The notes below the pieces were generated by a model that saw nothing but the letters and a program-made list of their open reading frames with translations, was not told the origin of the DNA and did no database searches. A stretch of DNA of 64,000 bases from an uncultured Candidatus Melainabacteria bacterium (GTDB taxonomy: Bacteria > Cyanobacteriota > Vampirovibrionia > Gastranaerophilales > Gastranaerophilaceae): positions 121,265-185,264 of the forward strand of contig CAKVIG010000004.1 in the NCBI GenBank assembly GCA_934754515.1. The letters are read 5' to 3'. Shown here in pieces: positions 16,568 through 23,712 of the stretch; position 1 is the stretch's first letter, and each line of letters starts with the position of its first letter. The position numbers and the translations under genes were made by a program.

Positions 16568-18343
16568 TTAATTTATATTTTCCAGTTCTGCTTTAATTTC
16601 TCTATAATATGGTTTATTAACTTGATAAAAACCATTTAATCTTTTTATCCATTGCGGAAGTTTTTCTATAATTTGAGGGTTATTATAATATTTGCTATCA
16701 CTCAAAACAATCTTTGCAATTTCAACTTGTTCAGCGTATCTTACACCATTTATAATCTCTGGCAATTCAGACAACAAAGCTTTATTTGTATGCAATTCTT
16801 TGCTATCTAAAATCATGTTCAAGATTTTCAACCTTTTATTATAAGCTTTGTCAGAAGAAAATTTCATTCTAGATTCCAACAATGGAATATCGTTCACTAT
16901 TTCTTCATCATTAATAATAGTATCAACGTCAAGAAGTTTATTTATGTATTCAACATCTTCTGGCTTTCCAATTCTTGCAACAATATATGGAATTTTCTCC
17001 AAAATGATTTTATTATTATACAATCTCTTATCTTTCAAAACTTTATCAGTAACAAGATATCTCAAATCATCATTTGTATCTAAAATTATATCGCCTATTT
17101 TTTCAGCTATAGCCGCATTTTGCAAAGCTTTGTTGTTTGAATACATTTGCATAATTCTTGTTCTGTAACTTATATTTTTTTCATCTGTTCTTTCCAAAAT
17201 TCTTGACAAGGCTTTGTTCAAATTCTCATTAGTGTACAATTTTTCGTCCGACAAATAAACATCAAGAAGTTTATTCATACACTGCGCTTTTGAAAGCGTA
17301 TCAGCATGCCCTAACACATCTATAATTTGATTAGTACTAAAAGTACGAGGACCATCAAAAAGATATTTGTTTTTGTATAAAATCTGGTCGTCTAAAACTC
17401 TTTTTGCTAAACTATAGTTTTCGTTATCTGTAACAAGCGCAATATTACCAATTTTGTTCGAAATGTGTTCTTGATTTTGCAAATCTTTTGAATTTGCATA
17501 TCTATCAAATATAGAATTTATACGTTCAGCACCTTCGCTATTTTTTGCACCAGAGGCAATATGGGCGAGCCAACGGCAAAGATTTTTATTGTTGTATAAA
17601 GCTTCGCTGCTCAAAAACTTGTCAACGACCGCATTTGTAGCATCAATAACTTCTTGTGGTTTTGCTGAATCTTTACTTATTTCAAGCAAACTTGCGCAAC
17701 TAAAAAATTCTGCATTTCTTAAACGCTCATCACTTAATACTCGCAAAACAAAATTGATATTTGTTTCATCAATATTAGGCAAAGCACGCTTTGCATCTTG
17801 CATTAGATATCTTTTATCATACAAATCTTTGTCGCTCAAAATATAGTTAACAACTTTTGCCTGTTTTTGGTTAATCGGTTGTTTTGGGAAAATTAAGTCA
17901 TTTGCATATTTTCTAACATATTCACTGTTGTACAAATCTTCATTATCAAGAATTTTTGCAACAAGTTGAGTTTCCTGTTTGCTTAGTTGCTCTTCTGGCT
18001 TTAACCTATAATCTATTGCAACATAGCGGCTTCTTTCGTCTGCGTAAACCCTTTTCTTTAAAGCCTCAAATTCTTTGTCAGAAATTTCTGGCAAATCTGG
18101 GATTGTATCTTCAAGCGTTTTTTCTTTTGTTGTTTGCGCTTTTGAGGTTAAATTTTCGCCCTTATTGTTAATCGCAATTGTTGCCATAGCAGTCGCAGCA
18201 CTTGCCCCAGCTAGTGTTTCAAAAGCTTTTTCAGTTTGTTTTGTTTTTAATTTTGTAAATGGGCTGATTAAATTTATAAATATTGATTTGTAATTTTTTC
18301 CTTCAAAGTTTGGTTGGTTTGTACTTATTTTCTCGATACGCAT
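16568..18343 (-). CDS. x-F-x-G protein with tandem helical repeats (paralogue A)
   Basis: 591 residues from the ATG at 18343. An upstream in-frame ATG at 18391 lacks a ribosome site, whereas AAAGGGATAATT precedes 18343 exactly as in the paralogue. N-terminus MRIEKISTNQPNFEGKNYKS, then a hydrophobic alanine-rich patch (FETLAGASAATAMATIAI) and the same repeat array (LSDERLRNAEFF, LSSEALYNNKNLC, LKDKRLYNNKIIL, LDSKELHTNKALL). Paralogues A and B have the same layout throughout, so one arose from the other by tandem duplication. Location and partner are unknown. The alanine patch could anchor it in a membrane. Confidence 0.75.
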   Translation of the reverse strand: MRIEKISTNQPNFEGKNYKSIFINLISPFTKLKTKQTEKAFETLAGASAATAMATIAINNKGENLTSKAQTTKEKTLEDTIPDLPEISDKEFEALKKRVYADERSRYVAIDYRLKPEEQLSKQETQLVAKILDNEDLYNSEYVRKYANDLIFPKQPINQKQAKVVNYILSDKDLYDKRYLMQDAKRALPNIDETNINFVLRVLSDERLRNAEFFSCASLLEISKDSAKPQEVIDATNAVVDKFLSSEALYNNKNLCRWLAHIASGAKNSEGAERINSIFDRYANSKDLQNQEHISNKIGNIALVTDNENYSLAKRVLDDQILYKNKYLFDGPRTFSTNQIIDVLGHADTLSKAQCMNKLLDVYLSDEKLYTNENLNKALSRILERTDEKNISYRTRIMQMYSNNKALQNAAIAEKIGDIILDTNDDLRYLVTDKVLKDKRLYNNKIILEKIPYIVARIGKPEDVEYINKLLDVDTIINDEEIVNDIPLLESRMKFSSDKAYNKRLKILNMILDSKELHTNKALLSELPEIINGVRYAEQVEIAKIVLSDSKYYNNPQIIEKLPQWIKRLNGFYQVNKPYYREIKAELENIN

Positions 18344-18580
18344 AATTATCCCTTTTGGCTTGATTATATTATTAAAAATAGCTGGACGCAAGCAATTGTA
18401 AAGAAAAGGTTATAATTTTTTTATCAATACCCACCCGCATTTGCAACTTTTGAAAAGCTCAAGAACGACTACGACCTCATTGAGAAATGTAAGGTGCTGT
18501 CGTTTGACGCACCAATAACTTTTGATTGCCACTAAATTTATCATGGACAGTAGTGCGAAGGCGGGAGAGAGTATTTACAA
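18344..18580. other. Spacer with one odd GC-rich stretch
   Basis: Holds the upstream region of the 18343 gene and the 18422-18535 coding-like remnant listed separately. No other feature seen. Confidence 0.5.
18422..18535 (+). pseudogene. Short coding-like remnant with foreign codon use
   Basis: An open stretch of 37 codons without a start codon; it includes FEKLKNDYDLIEKCKVLSFD and ends in a stop. Codons such as CTC, AAG, AAC, GAC, TAC, GTG, CTG and TCG contrast with the A/T-ending codons of every neighbour. It may be the end of a lost, horizontally acquired gene. Family not recognised. Confidence 0.3.
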
Positions 18581-18614
18581 AAAAACGGGGCAACTTTTCA
18601 AGTTGCCCCGTTTA
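18581..18614 (-). terminator. dnaK terminator
   Basis: Stem AAACGGGGCAACTT / AAGTTGCCCCGTTT. On the minus strand it is followed by a run of T, as expected for dnaK. Confidence 0.85.
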
Positions 18615-18640
18615 TCAGTTATTCAGAATATTTTCTCAAA

Positions 18641-20479
18641 TTATTCTTTTGTAAATTCTGCATCGATTACATCATCATCTTTCTTATCAGAAGATGCGTT
18701 TTCGTTACCAGCAGAGTTTGCGTCTGCGTTACCGCCTTCTTTTTGAACAGCTTCATAAGCTTTTTGAGAAATTGCGAACATTGTTTGTTGCAATTCTTCA
18801 GACAATTTCTTCAATTCTTCAGAAGGTTTGTTTTCATCTAAAGCTTTTTGAAGAACTTCTCTGTGTTCAGTTAATTTCTTAACATCTTCATCAGAAATTT
18901 TACCTTCAAAATCTTTAACGATTCTTTCAGAAGATGTGATTAAAGAGTTAGCGTTGTTTTTGATTTCAGCTTCTTCTTTTTTCTTCTTATCTTCTGATGC
19001 GTTAGCTTCAGCTTCTTTAACCATCTTGTCGATATCTTGTTCTGACAAGTTAGAAGAGTTTGTAATTGTAATTTTTTGTTCTTTGTTAGTAGCTTTATCT
19101 TTAGCAGATACGTTTACAATACCGTTAGCATCAATATCAAATGTAACTTCGATTTGAGGAACACCGCGCATAGCTGGAGCGATACCTTCAAGTCTGAACA
19201 TACCTAAAGATTTGTTATCAGAAGCCATTGGTCTTTCACCTTGAAGTACGTTGATATCAACAGCTGTTTGGTTATTTTCAGCAGTTGAGAATACTTGTGA
19301 CTTACTTACAGGGATTGTTGTGTTACGAGGAACAAGAGCTGTCATAACACCACCCAATGTTTCGATACCCAATGTCAATGGCGTTACATCAAGAAGAACG
19401 ATGTCTTTAACTTCACCGGCCAATACACCTGCTTGGATTGCTGCACCAACTGCAACAACTTCATCAGGGTTTACTGATTGGTTAGGTTCTTTACCTGTGT
19501 ATTCTTTAACTAATTGTTGAACAGCCGGAATACGAGTTGAACCACCAACTAGAACTACTTCATCAACTTCATTCTTGCTTAAGCCGGCATCTTTAAGAGC
19601 TTGTTCAACCGGAGTTTTACATCTTTCTAACAAATCGTGAGAAAGATCTTCAAATTTAGCTCTTGAAAGAGTCAATTCTAAGTGTTTAGGACCGTTAGCG
19701 TCAGCTGTAATATAAGGTAAGTTAATAGTAGTTTCAACAACTGAAGATAATTCACATTTAGCTTTTTCTGCAGCTTCTTTAATACGTTGCATTGCTTGTT
19801 TATCGTTAGTTAAGTCCATGCCTTCTTGTTTTTTGAATTCTTCACAAATCCAATCAATGATTTTCTTATCGAAATCATCACCACCTAAGTGAGTATCACC
19901 TGATGTAGAAAGAACTTCGTGAACACCATCACCGATTTCCAAGATAGATACATCAAATGTACCACCACCTAAGTCGAATACTAGAACTTTTTCTGATTTT
20001 TCTTTTTCAAGACCGTAAGCAAGAGCTGCTGCTGTTGGTTCGTTTACGATACGTAAAACATCCAAGCCAGCAATTTTACCTGCGTCTTTTGTTGCTTGTC
20101 TTTGAGCATCGTTGAAGTAAGCAGGAACTGTAATTACTGCAGAAGTTACTTTTTCTCCCAAGTATGCGCTTGCATCATCTGCTAATTTTCTCAAAATCAT
20201 TGCAGAAATTTCTTGTGGAGTATAATCTTTTCCATCAATGTTCTTTTTGTAATCTTCACCCATGTGACGTTTGATTGAAGCGATTGTTTTATCAGGATTT
20301 AAAATTGCTTGACGTTTTGCAAGTTGACCAACCAATCTTTCACCTGTTTTAGAAAAACCAACGATAGAAGGAGTTGTTCTCATACCTTCTGCGTTTGCTA
20401 TAACGGTAGGTTTACCACCTTCCATAACTGCTACAACTGAGTTTGTTGTACCTAAGTCAATACCAATTGTTTTTGCCAT
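18641..20479 (-). CDS. dnaK: Chaperone protein DnaK (Hsp70)
   Basis: 612 residues, full length. The ATPase domain starts MAKTIGIDLGTTNSVVAVME, with VNEPTAAALAYGLEKEKSE and VFDLGGGTFDVSILEIGDGV. The substrate-binding domain has LLDVTPLTLGIETLGGVMT. The C-terminus is the acidic DDDVIDAEFTKE type of bacterial DnaK. It folds and refolds proteins with DnaJ and GrpE, neither of which is adjacent, so the gene is a single unit. No CIRCE palindrome is visible in the 220 bp upstream, so HrcA control is not supported. GGAGATATAAATT precedes the ATG. Confidence 0.98.
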   Translation of the reverse strand: MAKTIGIDLGTTNSVVAVMEGGKPTVIANAEGMRTTPSIVGFSKTGERLVGQLAKRQAILNPDKTIASIKRHMGEDYKKNIDGKDYTPQEISAMILRKLADDASAYLGEKVTSAVITVPAYFNDAQRQATKDAGKIAGLDVLRIVNEPTAAALAYGLEKEKSEKVLVFDLGGGTFDVSILEIGDGVHEVLSTSGDTHLGGDDFDKKIIDWICEEFKKQEGMDLTNDKQAMQRIKEAAEKAKCELSSVVETTINLPYITADANGPKHLELTLSRAKFEDLSHDLLERCKTPVEQALKDAGLSKNEVDEVVLVGGSTRIPAVQQLVKEYTGKEPNQSVNPDEVVAVGAAIQAGVLAGEVKDIVLLDVTPLTLGIETLGGVMTALVPRNTTIPVSKSQVFSTAENNQTAVDINVLQGERPMASDNKSLGMFRLEGIAPAMRGVPQIEVTFDIDANGIVNVSAKDKATNKEQKITITNSSNLSEQDIDKMVKEAEANASEDKKKKEEAEIKNNANSLITSSERIVKDFEGKISDEDVKKLTEHREVLQKALDENKPSEELKKLSEELQQTMFAISQKAYEAVQKEGGNADANSAGNENASSDKKDDDVIDAEFTKE

Positions 20480-20701
20480 AATTTATATCTCCTTTTCAAT
20501 AAGTTTATCGGTTTAAAGGTTAATTAGTAATTTAGAAAAGTTTTTAATTTTCTTAAACATACTAACTACATTATTATTAAATCATTATTTTCAAGAAAAC
20601 CTTAAAAAATAAACAAAAAATTAATTATTTAATTAATAATTGAATAATTAAAAAAATCAGTTGACTTTAAAATATCAGCATGTATGATAGAGATATACCG
20701 A

Positions 20702-20776
20702 GCGGGGGTAATTCAGTGGTAGAATGCCTCCTTGCCAAGGAGGATGTCGCGAGTTCGAGCCTCGTCTCCCGCTCCA
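20702..20776 (+). tRNA. tRNA-Gly (GCC)
   Basis: Cloverleaf with acceptor GCGGGGG / CTCCCGC (one G-U pair), anticodon stem CCTCC / GGAGG around loop TTGCCAA, T-arm GCGAG-TTCGAGC-CTCGT, and an encoded CCA. Anticodon GCC. Its last 20 nt are repeated twice downstream (see the next entries). Confidence 0.95.
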
Positions 20777-20999
20777 TTTAAAAATAAAAAGTCAGAAGTC
20801 CTGTTGAAGGGCTTTTTTTATTGCCAATTTATGAACGACGAGGCAGAACTCGTGACAAAGAAAAGCTTACGCTTTTCGTCGCTCCCTCTATTTGCTCATG
20901 CCGAATTCGACGAATGATTTTTTACTCCACGGAAAACGTGACATTTAGTCACCTTTTCCTGCTCGCAAACAGACACAGTGAGCCTCGTCTCCCGCTCCA
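20777..20999 (+). repeat. tRNA-Gly 3'-end repeat unit 1 (223 bp)
   Basis: The unit begins with a terminator-like AAGTCC...GGGCTTTTTTT and ends with an exact 20-nt copy of the tRNA-Gly 3' end including CCA (20980-20999). Within it, 20931-20959 forms a hairpin: outer arms GGAAAA / TTTTCC, a C-C mismatch, then GTGAC-ATTTA-GTCAC. TGCTCG follows. No open frame of note. The duplicated tRNA end resembles an att-site duplication left by an element that rebuilds the tRNA it inserts into. Confidence 0.85.
20797..20822 (+). terminator. tRNA-Gly terminator
   Basis: AGTCC / GGGCT stem followed by a run of seven T. The same terminator also follows each of the two copied tRNA ends (about 21019-21050 and 21241-21266). 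Confidence 0.65.
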
Positions 21000-21224
21000 T
21001 TTTAATTAAAGAAATTGGAAGTCCTATTAAAGGGACTTTTTTTATTGCCAATTTATGAACAACAAGGCTGAACTCGCGACATAGAAAAGCTTACGCTTTT
21101 CGTCGCTCCCTCTATTTGCTCATGCCGAATTTGACGAATGATTTTTTTACTCCACGGAAAACGTGACATTTAGTCACCTTTTCCTGCTCGCAAACAGACA
21201 CAGTGAGCCTCGTCTCCCGCTCCA
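21000..21224 (+). repeat. tRNA-Gly 3'-end repeat unit 2 (225 bp)
   Basis: A near-exact tandem copy of unit 1 with the same hairpin at 21156-21184 and the same 20-nt tRNA-Gly 3' end at 21205-21224. Differences from unit 1 are scattered point changes and small indels in the first half, so the duplication is not brand new. Confidence 0.85.
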
Positions 21225-21339
21225 TTTTAATTAAAGAATTGGAAGTCCTGAGAAGGGCTTTTTTTATTGCATTTTTTAGTGTGTGTAATTTGTGGGTAAA
21301 AATAGTTTTAAAATCTTTAATTTAAAAACAATTTTATAG

Positions 21340-21345
21340 TAAAAT
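21340..21345 (+). promoter_or_regulatory. -10 box of the 21352 gene
   Basis: TAAAAT ending 6 nt before the ATG, without a ribosome site. Member of the leaderless set. Confidence 0.5.
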
Positions 21346-21351
21346 AAGATT

Positions 21352-21558
21352 ATGAACGAACAAGAGAAATTAATAATTAAATACATATGTCTTGGACTTT
21401 CAAATCAAGAAATCGGAGAACGTATGTGTTGGGATATACCCACTGTCAAGAAATATGTTAATGAGATTTTCGCCAAATACAATGTTTATAATAGAATTGA
21501 GCTAACAATTAAAGTTTTAAAATCAAATATCATCAACGAACAAGATTTATTAAGTTAA
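21352..21558 (+). CDS. LuxR/GerE-type helix-turn-helix domain protein
   Basis: 68 residues, consisting only of a LuxR C-terminal-type DNA-binding domain: EKLIIKYICLGLSNQEIGER, then VKKYVNEIFAKYNVYNRIEL. The canonical signature E-x-x-x-L-x-x-x-x-x-G-x-S-N-x-E-I-A is recognisable, with I-G in place of I-A. No receiver or sensor domain is present, as in small GerE-like regulators. It lies alone between the tRNA-Gly and tRNA-Leu repeat arrays. Targets unknown. Confidence 0.8.
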   Translation: MNEQEKLIIKYICLGLSNQEIGERMCWDIPTVKKYVNEIFAKYNVYNRIELTIKVLKSNIINEQDLLS

Positions 21559-21574
21559 TAATTTTTACTAATAA

Positions 21575-21656
21575 TATCGATGGCGGGACTTGAACCCGCA
21601 AGGATTGCTCCACATGAACCTGAATCATGCGTGTCTACCAATTCCACCACATCGAC
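21575..21656 (-). tRNA. tRNA-Leu (CAG)
   Basis: On the minus strand: acceptor GTCGATG / CATCGAT (G-U first pair), D-arm TGGTGGAATTGGTAGACAC, anticodon stem CATGA / TCATG around loop TTCAGGT, a long variable arm, T-arm GCGGG-TTCAAGT-CCCGC, discriminator A. No CCA is encoded. Anticodon CAG. Confidence 0.93.
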
Positions 21657-21798
21657 TTATATAAATACTCTAATATAAAAATGGTGGAATTGGTAGTTAT
21701 CTTCTATACGGCGCGTCTCACTAGCGTTCGAACTTGCCTACCTCCAATAAAAACTTGACATTTAGTCAACTTTTTATTTGAGTACTTACCACATCGAC
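21657..21798 (-). repeat. tRNA-Leu 5'-side repeat unit 1 (142 bp)
   Basis: In the sense of the tRNA, the unit starts with a copy of the tRNA 5' end (GTCGATGTGGT, ending at 21788) and continues into a hairpin at 21746-21778 (outer arms AATAAAAA / TTTTTATT, C-C mismatch, TTGAC-ATTTA-GTCAA on the plus strand). Then come a GTTCGAACG...GTGAGACG core, an inverted copy of the D-arm (CTACCAATTCCACCAT) and the AT-rich promoter region TTATATTAGAGTATTTATAT, directly before the intact tRNA. Promoter and tRNA 5' end are thus duplicated around the element. Confidence 0.8.
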
Positions 21799-21962
21799 TT
21801 ATATAAATACTCTAATATAAAAATGGTGGAATTGGTAGATTATTATATACGGCTCGTCTCACTCTCGTTCGAACTCGCCTTCCTCTATTAAAACCTGACA
21901 TTTAGTCAGCTTTTAAAAGAGTTCTTGGCTCGTCTCACTCTCGTTCGAACGCACCTGCATCA
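21799..21962 (-). repeat. tRNA-Leu 5'-side repeat unit 2 with a truncated third copy
   Basis: It repeats unit 1: promoter copy (about 21799-21822), inverted D-arm at 21823-21838, core GGCTCGTCTCAC...GTTCGAAC at 21851-21874, and hairpin at 21888-21916 (outer arms TTAAAA / TTTTAA, C-C mismatch, CTGAC-ATTTA-GTCAG). The same 24-nt core recurs at 21927-21950, which marks a third, truncated copy. Confidence 0.78.
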
Positions 21963-21972
21963 AACAAGAGAA

Positions 21973-22506
21973 TTAGCCCAAAATACACTTAGTCGAAATA
22001 TACATACTTATTAACACTACACCTGCAATTAAAAAATTAATTCCTGCGAGTACACCAACTACCCACAATGCAGTGGATGGCAAGCCCAAAATTATGATTA
22101 AGCCCAACAAAAACTGCATAACACCTACCAAAATTGCAAGCCACCAAAAATACAACGTATTTTTATTTTGAACTGCAAATGCTATTGAAGAAATACTTTC
22201 AAGTATAAAATATACACCAATTGCGCTCGTAATAAGAAGCAGATTAAACATAGGCGCCATAAATAAAAATACACCAGTCAAGAACAATAACAAACCCGTT
22301 ACAATATTCAAAACAAAATGTCTTGAATAGTTTCTGGTTAAAATTGCGTTAATGACTTTATAACCACCATAAACAATAAACGTAAGACACAACATCAACC
22401 CGAAAGAAATCGTAGTTATTTTTGGAAGCACAAGCATACCCAATCCCAAAACTGACAACAAAATACCTTCTATTAAAACAAAACTCAAAAATCTCTTTTC
22501 TGTCAT
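21973..22506 (-). CDS. HdeD/DUF308-family membrane protein
   Basis: 177 residues, almost wholly hydrophobic, with about six transmembrane helices in two similar halves (for example GILLSVLGLGMLVLP and IVTGLLLFLTGVFLFMAP). This is the layout of the HdeD/DUF308 family, some members of which contribute to acid tolerance; the general role is unknown. It ends next to the tRNA-Leu repeats. AGGAGAACATT precedes the ATG. Confidence 0.8.
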   Translation of the reverse strand: MTEKRFLSFVLIEGILLSVLGLGMLVLPKITTISFGLMLCLTFIVYGGYKVINAILTRNYSRHFVLNIVTGLLLFLTGVFLFMAPMFNLLLITSAIGVYFILESISSIAFAVQNKNTLYFWWLAILVGVMQFLLGLIIILGLPSTALWVVGVLAGINFLIAGVVLISMYISTKCILG

Positions 22507-22667
22507 AATGTTCTCCTTTTATTATTAGAATAATTGTTCAATAATTTTTGTTATTCAACAATCGGCTATAATTTATGAATAATTAATATACTTTTTGTTT
22601 TTGACCAACTTGAAAAAAAATTCAAATTATTGTAAACTTATATTAAGTTACAATCCAAACTAGAACA

Positions 22668-23423
22668 ATGTTATTAAAAAGAACCCCTAAACGAGAGAAA
22701 AGAGTAAGTCTAAAAGGTGCTGTGCAAATTAATCACAACAGCTACTTTGTCTATGCAGACGAAGGCGGAAAAACTTTTTTGAATACAGGTGAACGTATTC
22801 AGAAGTATGCCGTTAAGCGCATGATGTCACTTAATCCTTCCGTTAAAGCACTCCTAAAGCAATACAAAATCAAACCCGAAATTGACACAAAAACCCTCTC
22901 AGAACTAACAGGCGGTCACATGAACGAAACTTGCAATATTGCAGAAGGCGTTCTTTCTATGCTGCCCGAAGATTTAAAAATGAATTTGGATAAGTCTATA
23001 ATCAAGGAAGCGTCAATGCTTCACGATTTGGGTAAAGTGCTTATCCCATCAAAGATTTTAAACAAACCTGCAAAGTTGAATATTAAAGAACGTGAAATAA
23101 TGAACATTCATTCTACTTTAGGATATGAATTATTAAAAACACAAAATCTTTCTCCTAAAACATTGGAACTCATCAGATATCACCACCAGAATTTAAAACA
23201 TTCAGGTTATCCTGCAATTGAAACAATCATTTCATCCGACATTGCGGTCCAAATAGTATCTATCGCTGACAAATACAGCGCATTAAGAGAGGCTCGAGTT
23301 TATCGTCGCAGATTGAGTCGTTTGGAATCTCTTTTAATTCTTTACAAAGAAGTGAGAGAAGGTAAGATTTTGCCTGAAATTTATAACGCGCTTGTTAAAT
23401 ACGCAACCAATTTTGACAAGTAG
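22668..23423 (+). CDS. HD-domain (HDIG/HD-GYP-like) phosphohydrolase
   Basis: 251 residues. Metal-binding HD pair in MLHDLGKVLIPSKILNKPAK, then IHSTLGYELL, IRYHHQNLKHSGYP and IVSIADKYSALR. This resembles the HD-GYP core, but the G-Y-P stands in a shorter H-S-G-Y-P context, so activity on cyclic di-GMP is possible but not shown. The first 70 residues hold no recognised domain. No good ribosome site is visible. Confidence 0.78.
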   Translation: MLLKRTPKREKRVSLKGAVQINHNSYFVYADEGGKTFLNTGERIQKYAVKRMMSLNPSVKALLKQYKIKPEIDTKTLSELTGGHMNETCNIAEGVLSMLPEDLKMNLDKSIIKEASMLHDLGKVLIPSKILNKPAKLNIKEREIMNIHSTLGYELLKTQNLSPKTLELIRYHHQNLKHSGYPAIETIISSDIAVQIVSIADKYSALREARVYRRRLSRLESLLILYKEVREGKILPEIYNALVKYATNFDK

Positions 23424-23442
23424 AATGCAGTCTGTTCTGTAG

Positions 23443-23462
23443 GTTGGGCATACTTGCCCAAC
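23443..23462. repeat. Hairpin repeat GTTGGGCA / TGCCCAAC
   Basis: Same short palindrome type as 915-932 (TAGGTTGGGC...GCCCAAC). It could double as a terminator for the HD gene. Confidence 0.55.
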
Positions 23463-23490
23463 ATTAAACTTTTTGAGCAAGGCAGTTTTA

Positions 23491-23660
23491 GTTAATAACA
23501 CCCTCTCCTGTCCTCCGGACACCCTCCCACCAAGGGAGGGAACTAAAGTCGTTCAAATAGTACAAACTTGATATTACGTCAATTTCGCACATGCTACTCC
23601 CTCCCCTTTTATCATTCTACATGGGGAGGGTGTCCGGAGGACAGGAGAGGGTATTATTAA
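23491..23660. repeat. 170-bp composite inverted repeat upstream of pheT
   Basis: The left arm 23491-23528 (TTAATAACACCCTCTCCTGT, then CCTCCGGACACCCTCCC) is the reverse complement of the right arm 23624-23660. Between them is a spacer with CTAAAGTCGTTCAA, also found near 875. Member of the CCCTCTCC palindrome family. Confidence 0.85.
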
Positions 23661-23712
23661 CTTATTTCAAATTTTTGCTGTATAATAAAGAAAAATAGAG
23701 AGGTAGGAAAGT

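Noticed and set aside
20480..20701. CIRCE/HrcA operator expected before dnaK
   Set aside because: No TTAGCACTC-N9-GAGTGCTAA palindrome is visible, only AT-rich sequence.
20732..21009. Short plus-strand frames in the tRNA-Gly repeats
   Set aside because: No ribosome sites; they translate tRNA and repeat sequence and differ between the two units by frameshifts.
20777..21224. CRISPR array
   Set aside because: Units are over 200 bp, nearly identical throughout, contain tRNA ends, and lack the repeat-spacer pattern and cas genes.
22668..22730. HD protein as a further x-F-x-G member (it has VSLKG near residue 17)
   Set aside because: The Phe is Leu and the context is a basic stretch of a recognisable enzyme, so it was left out of the motif set.
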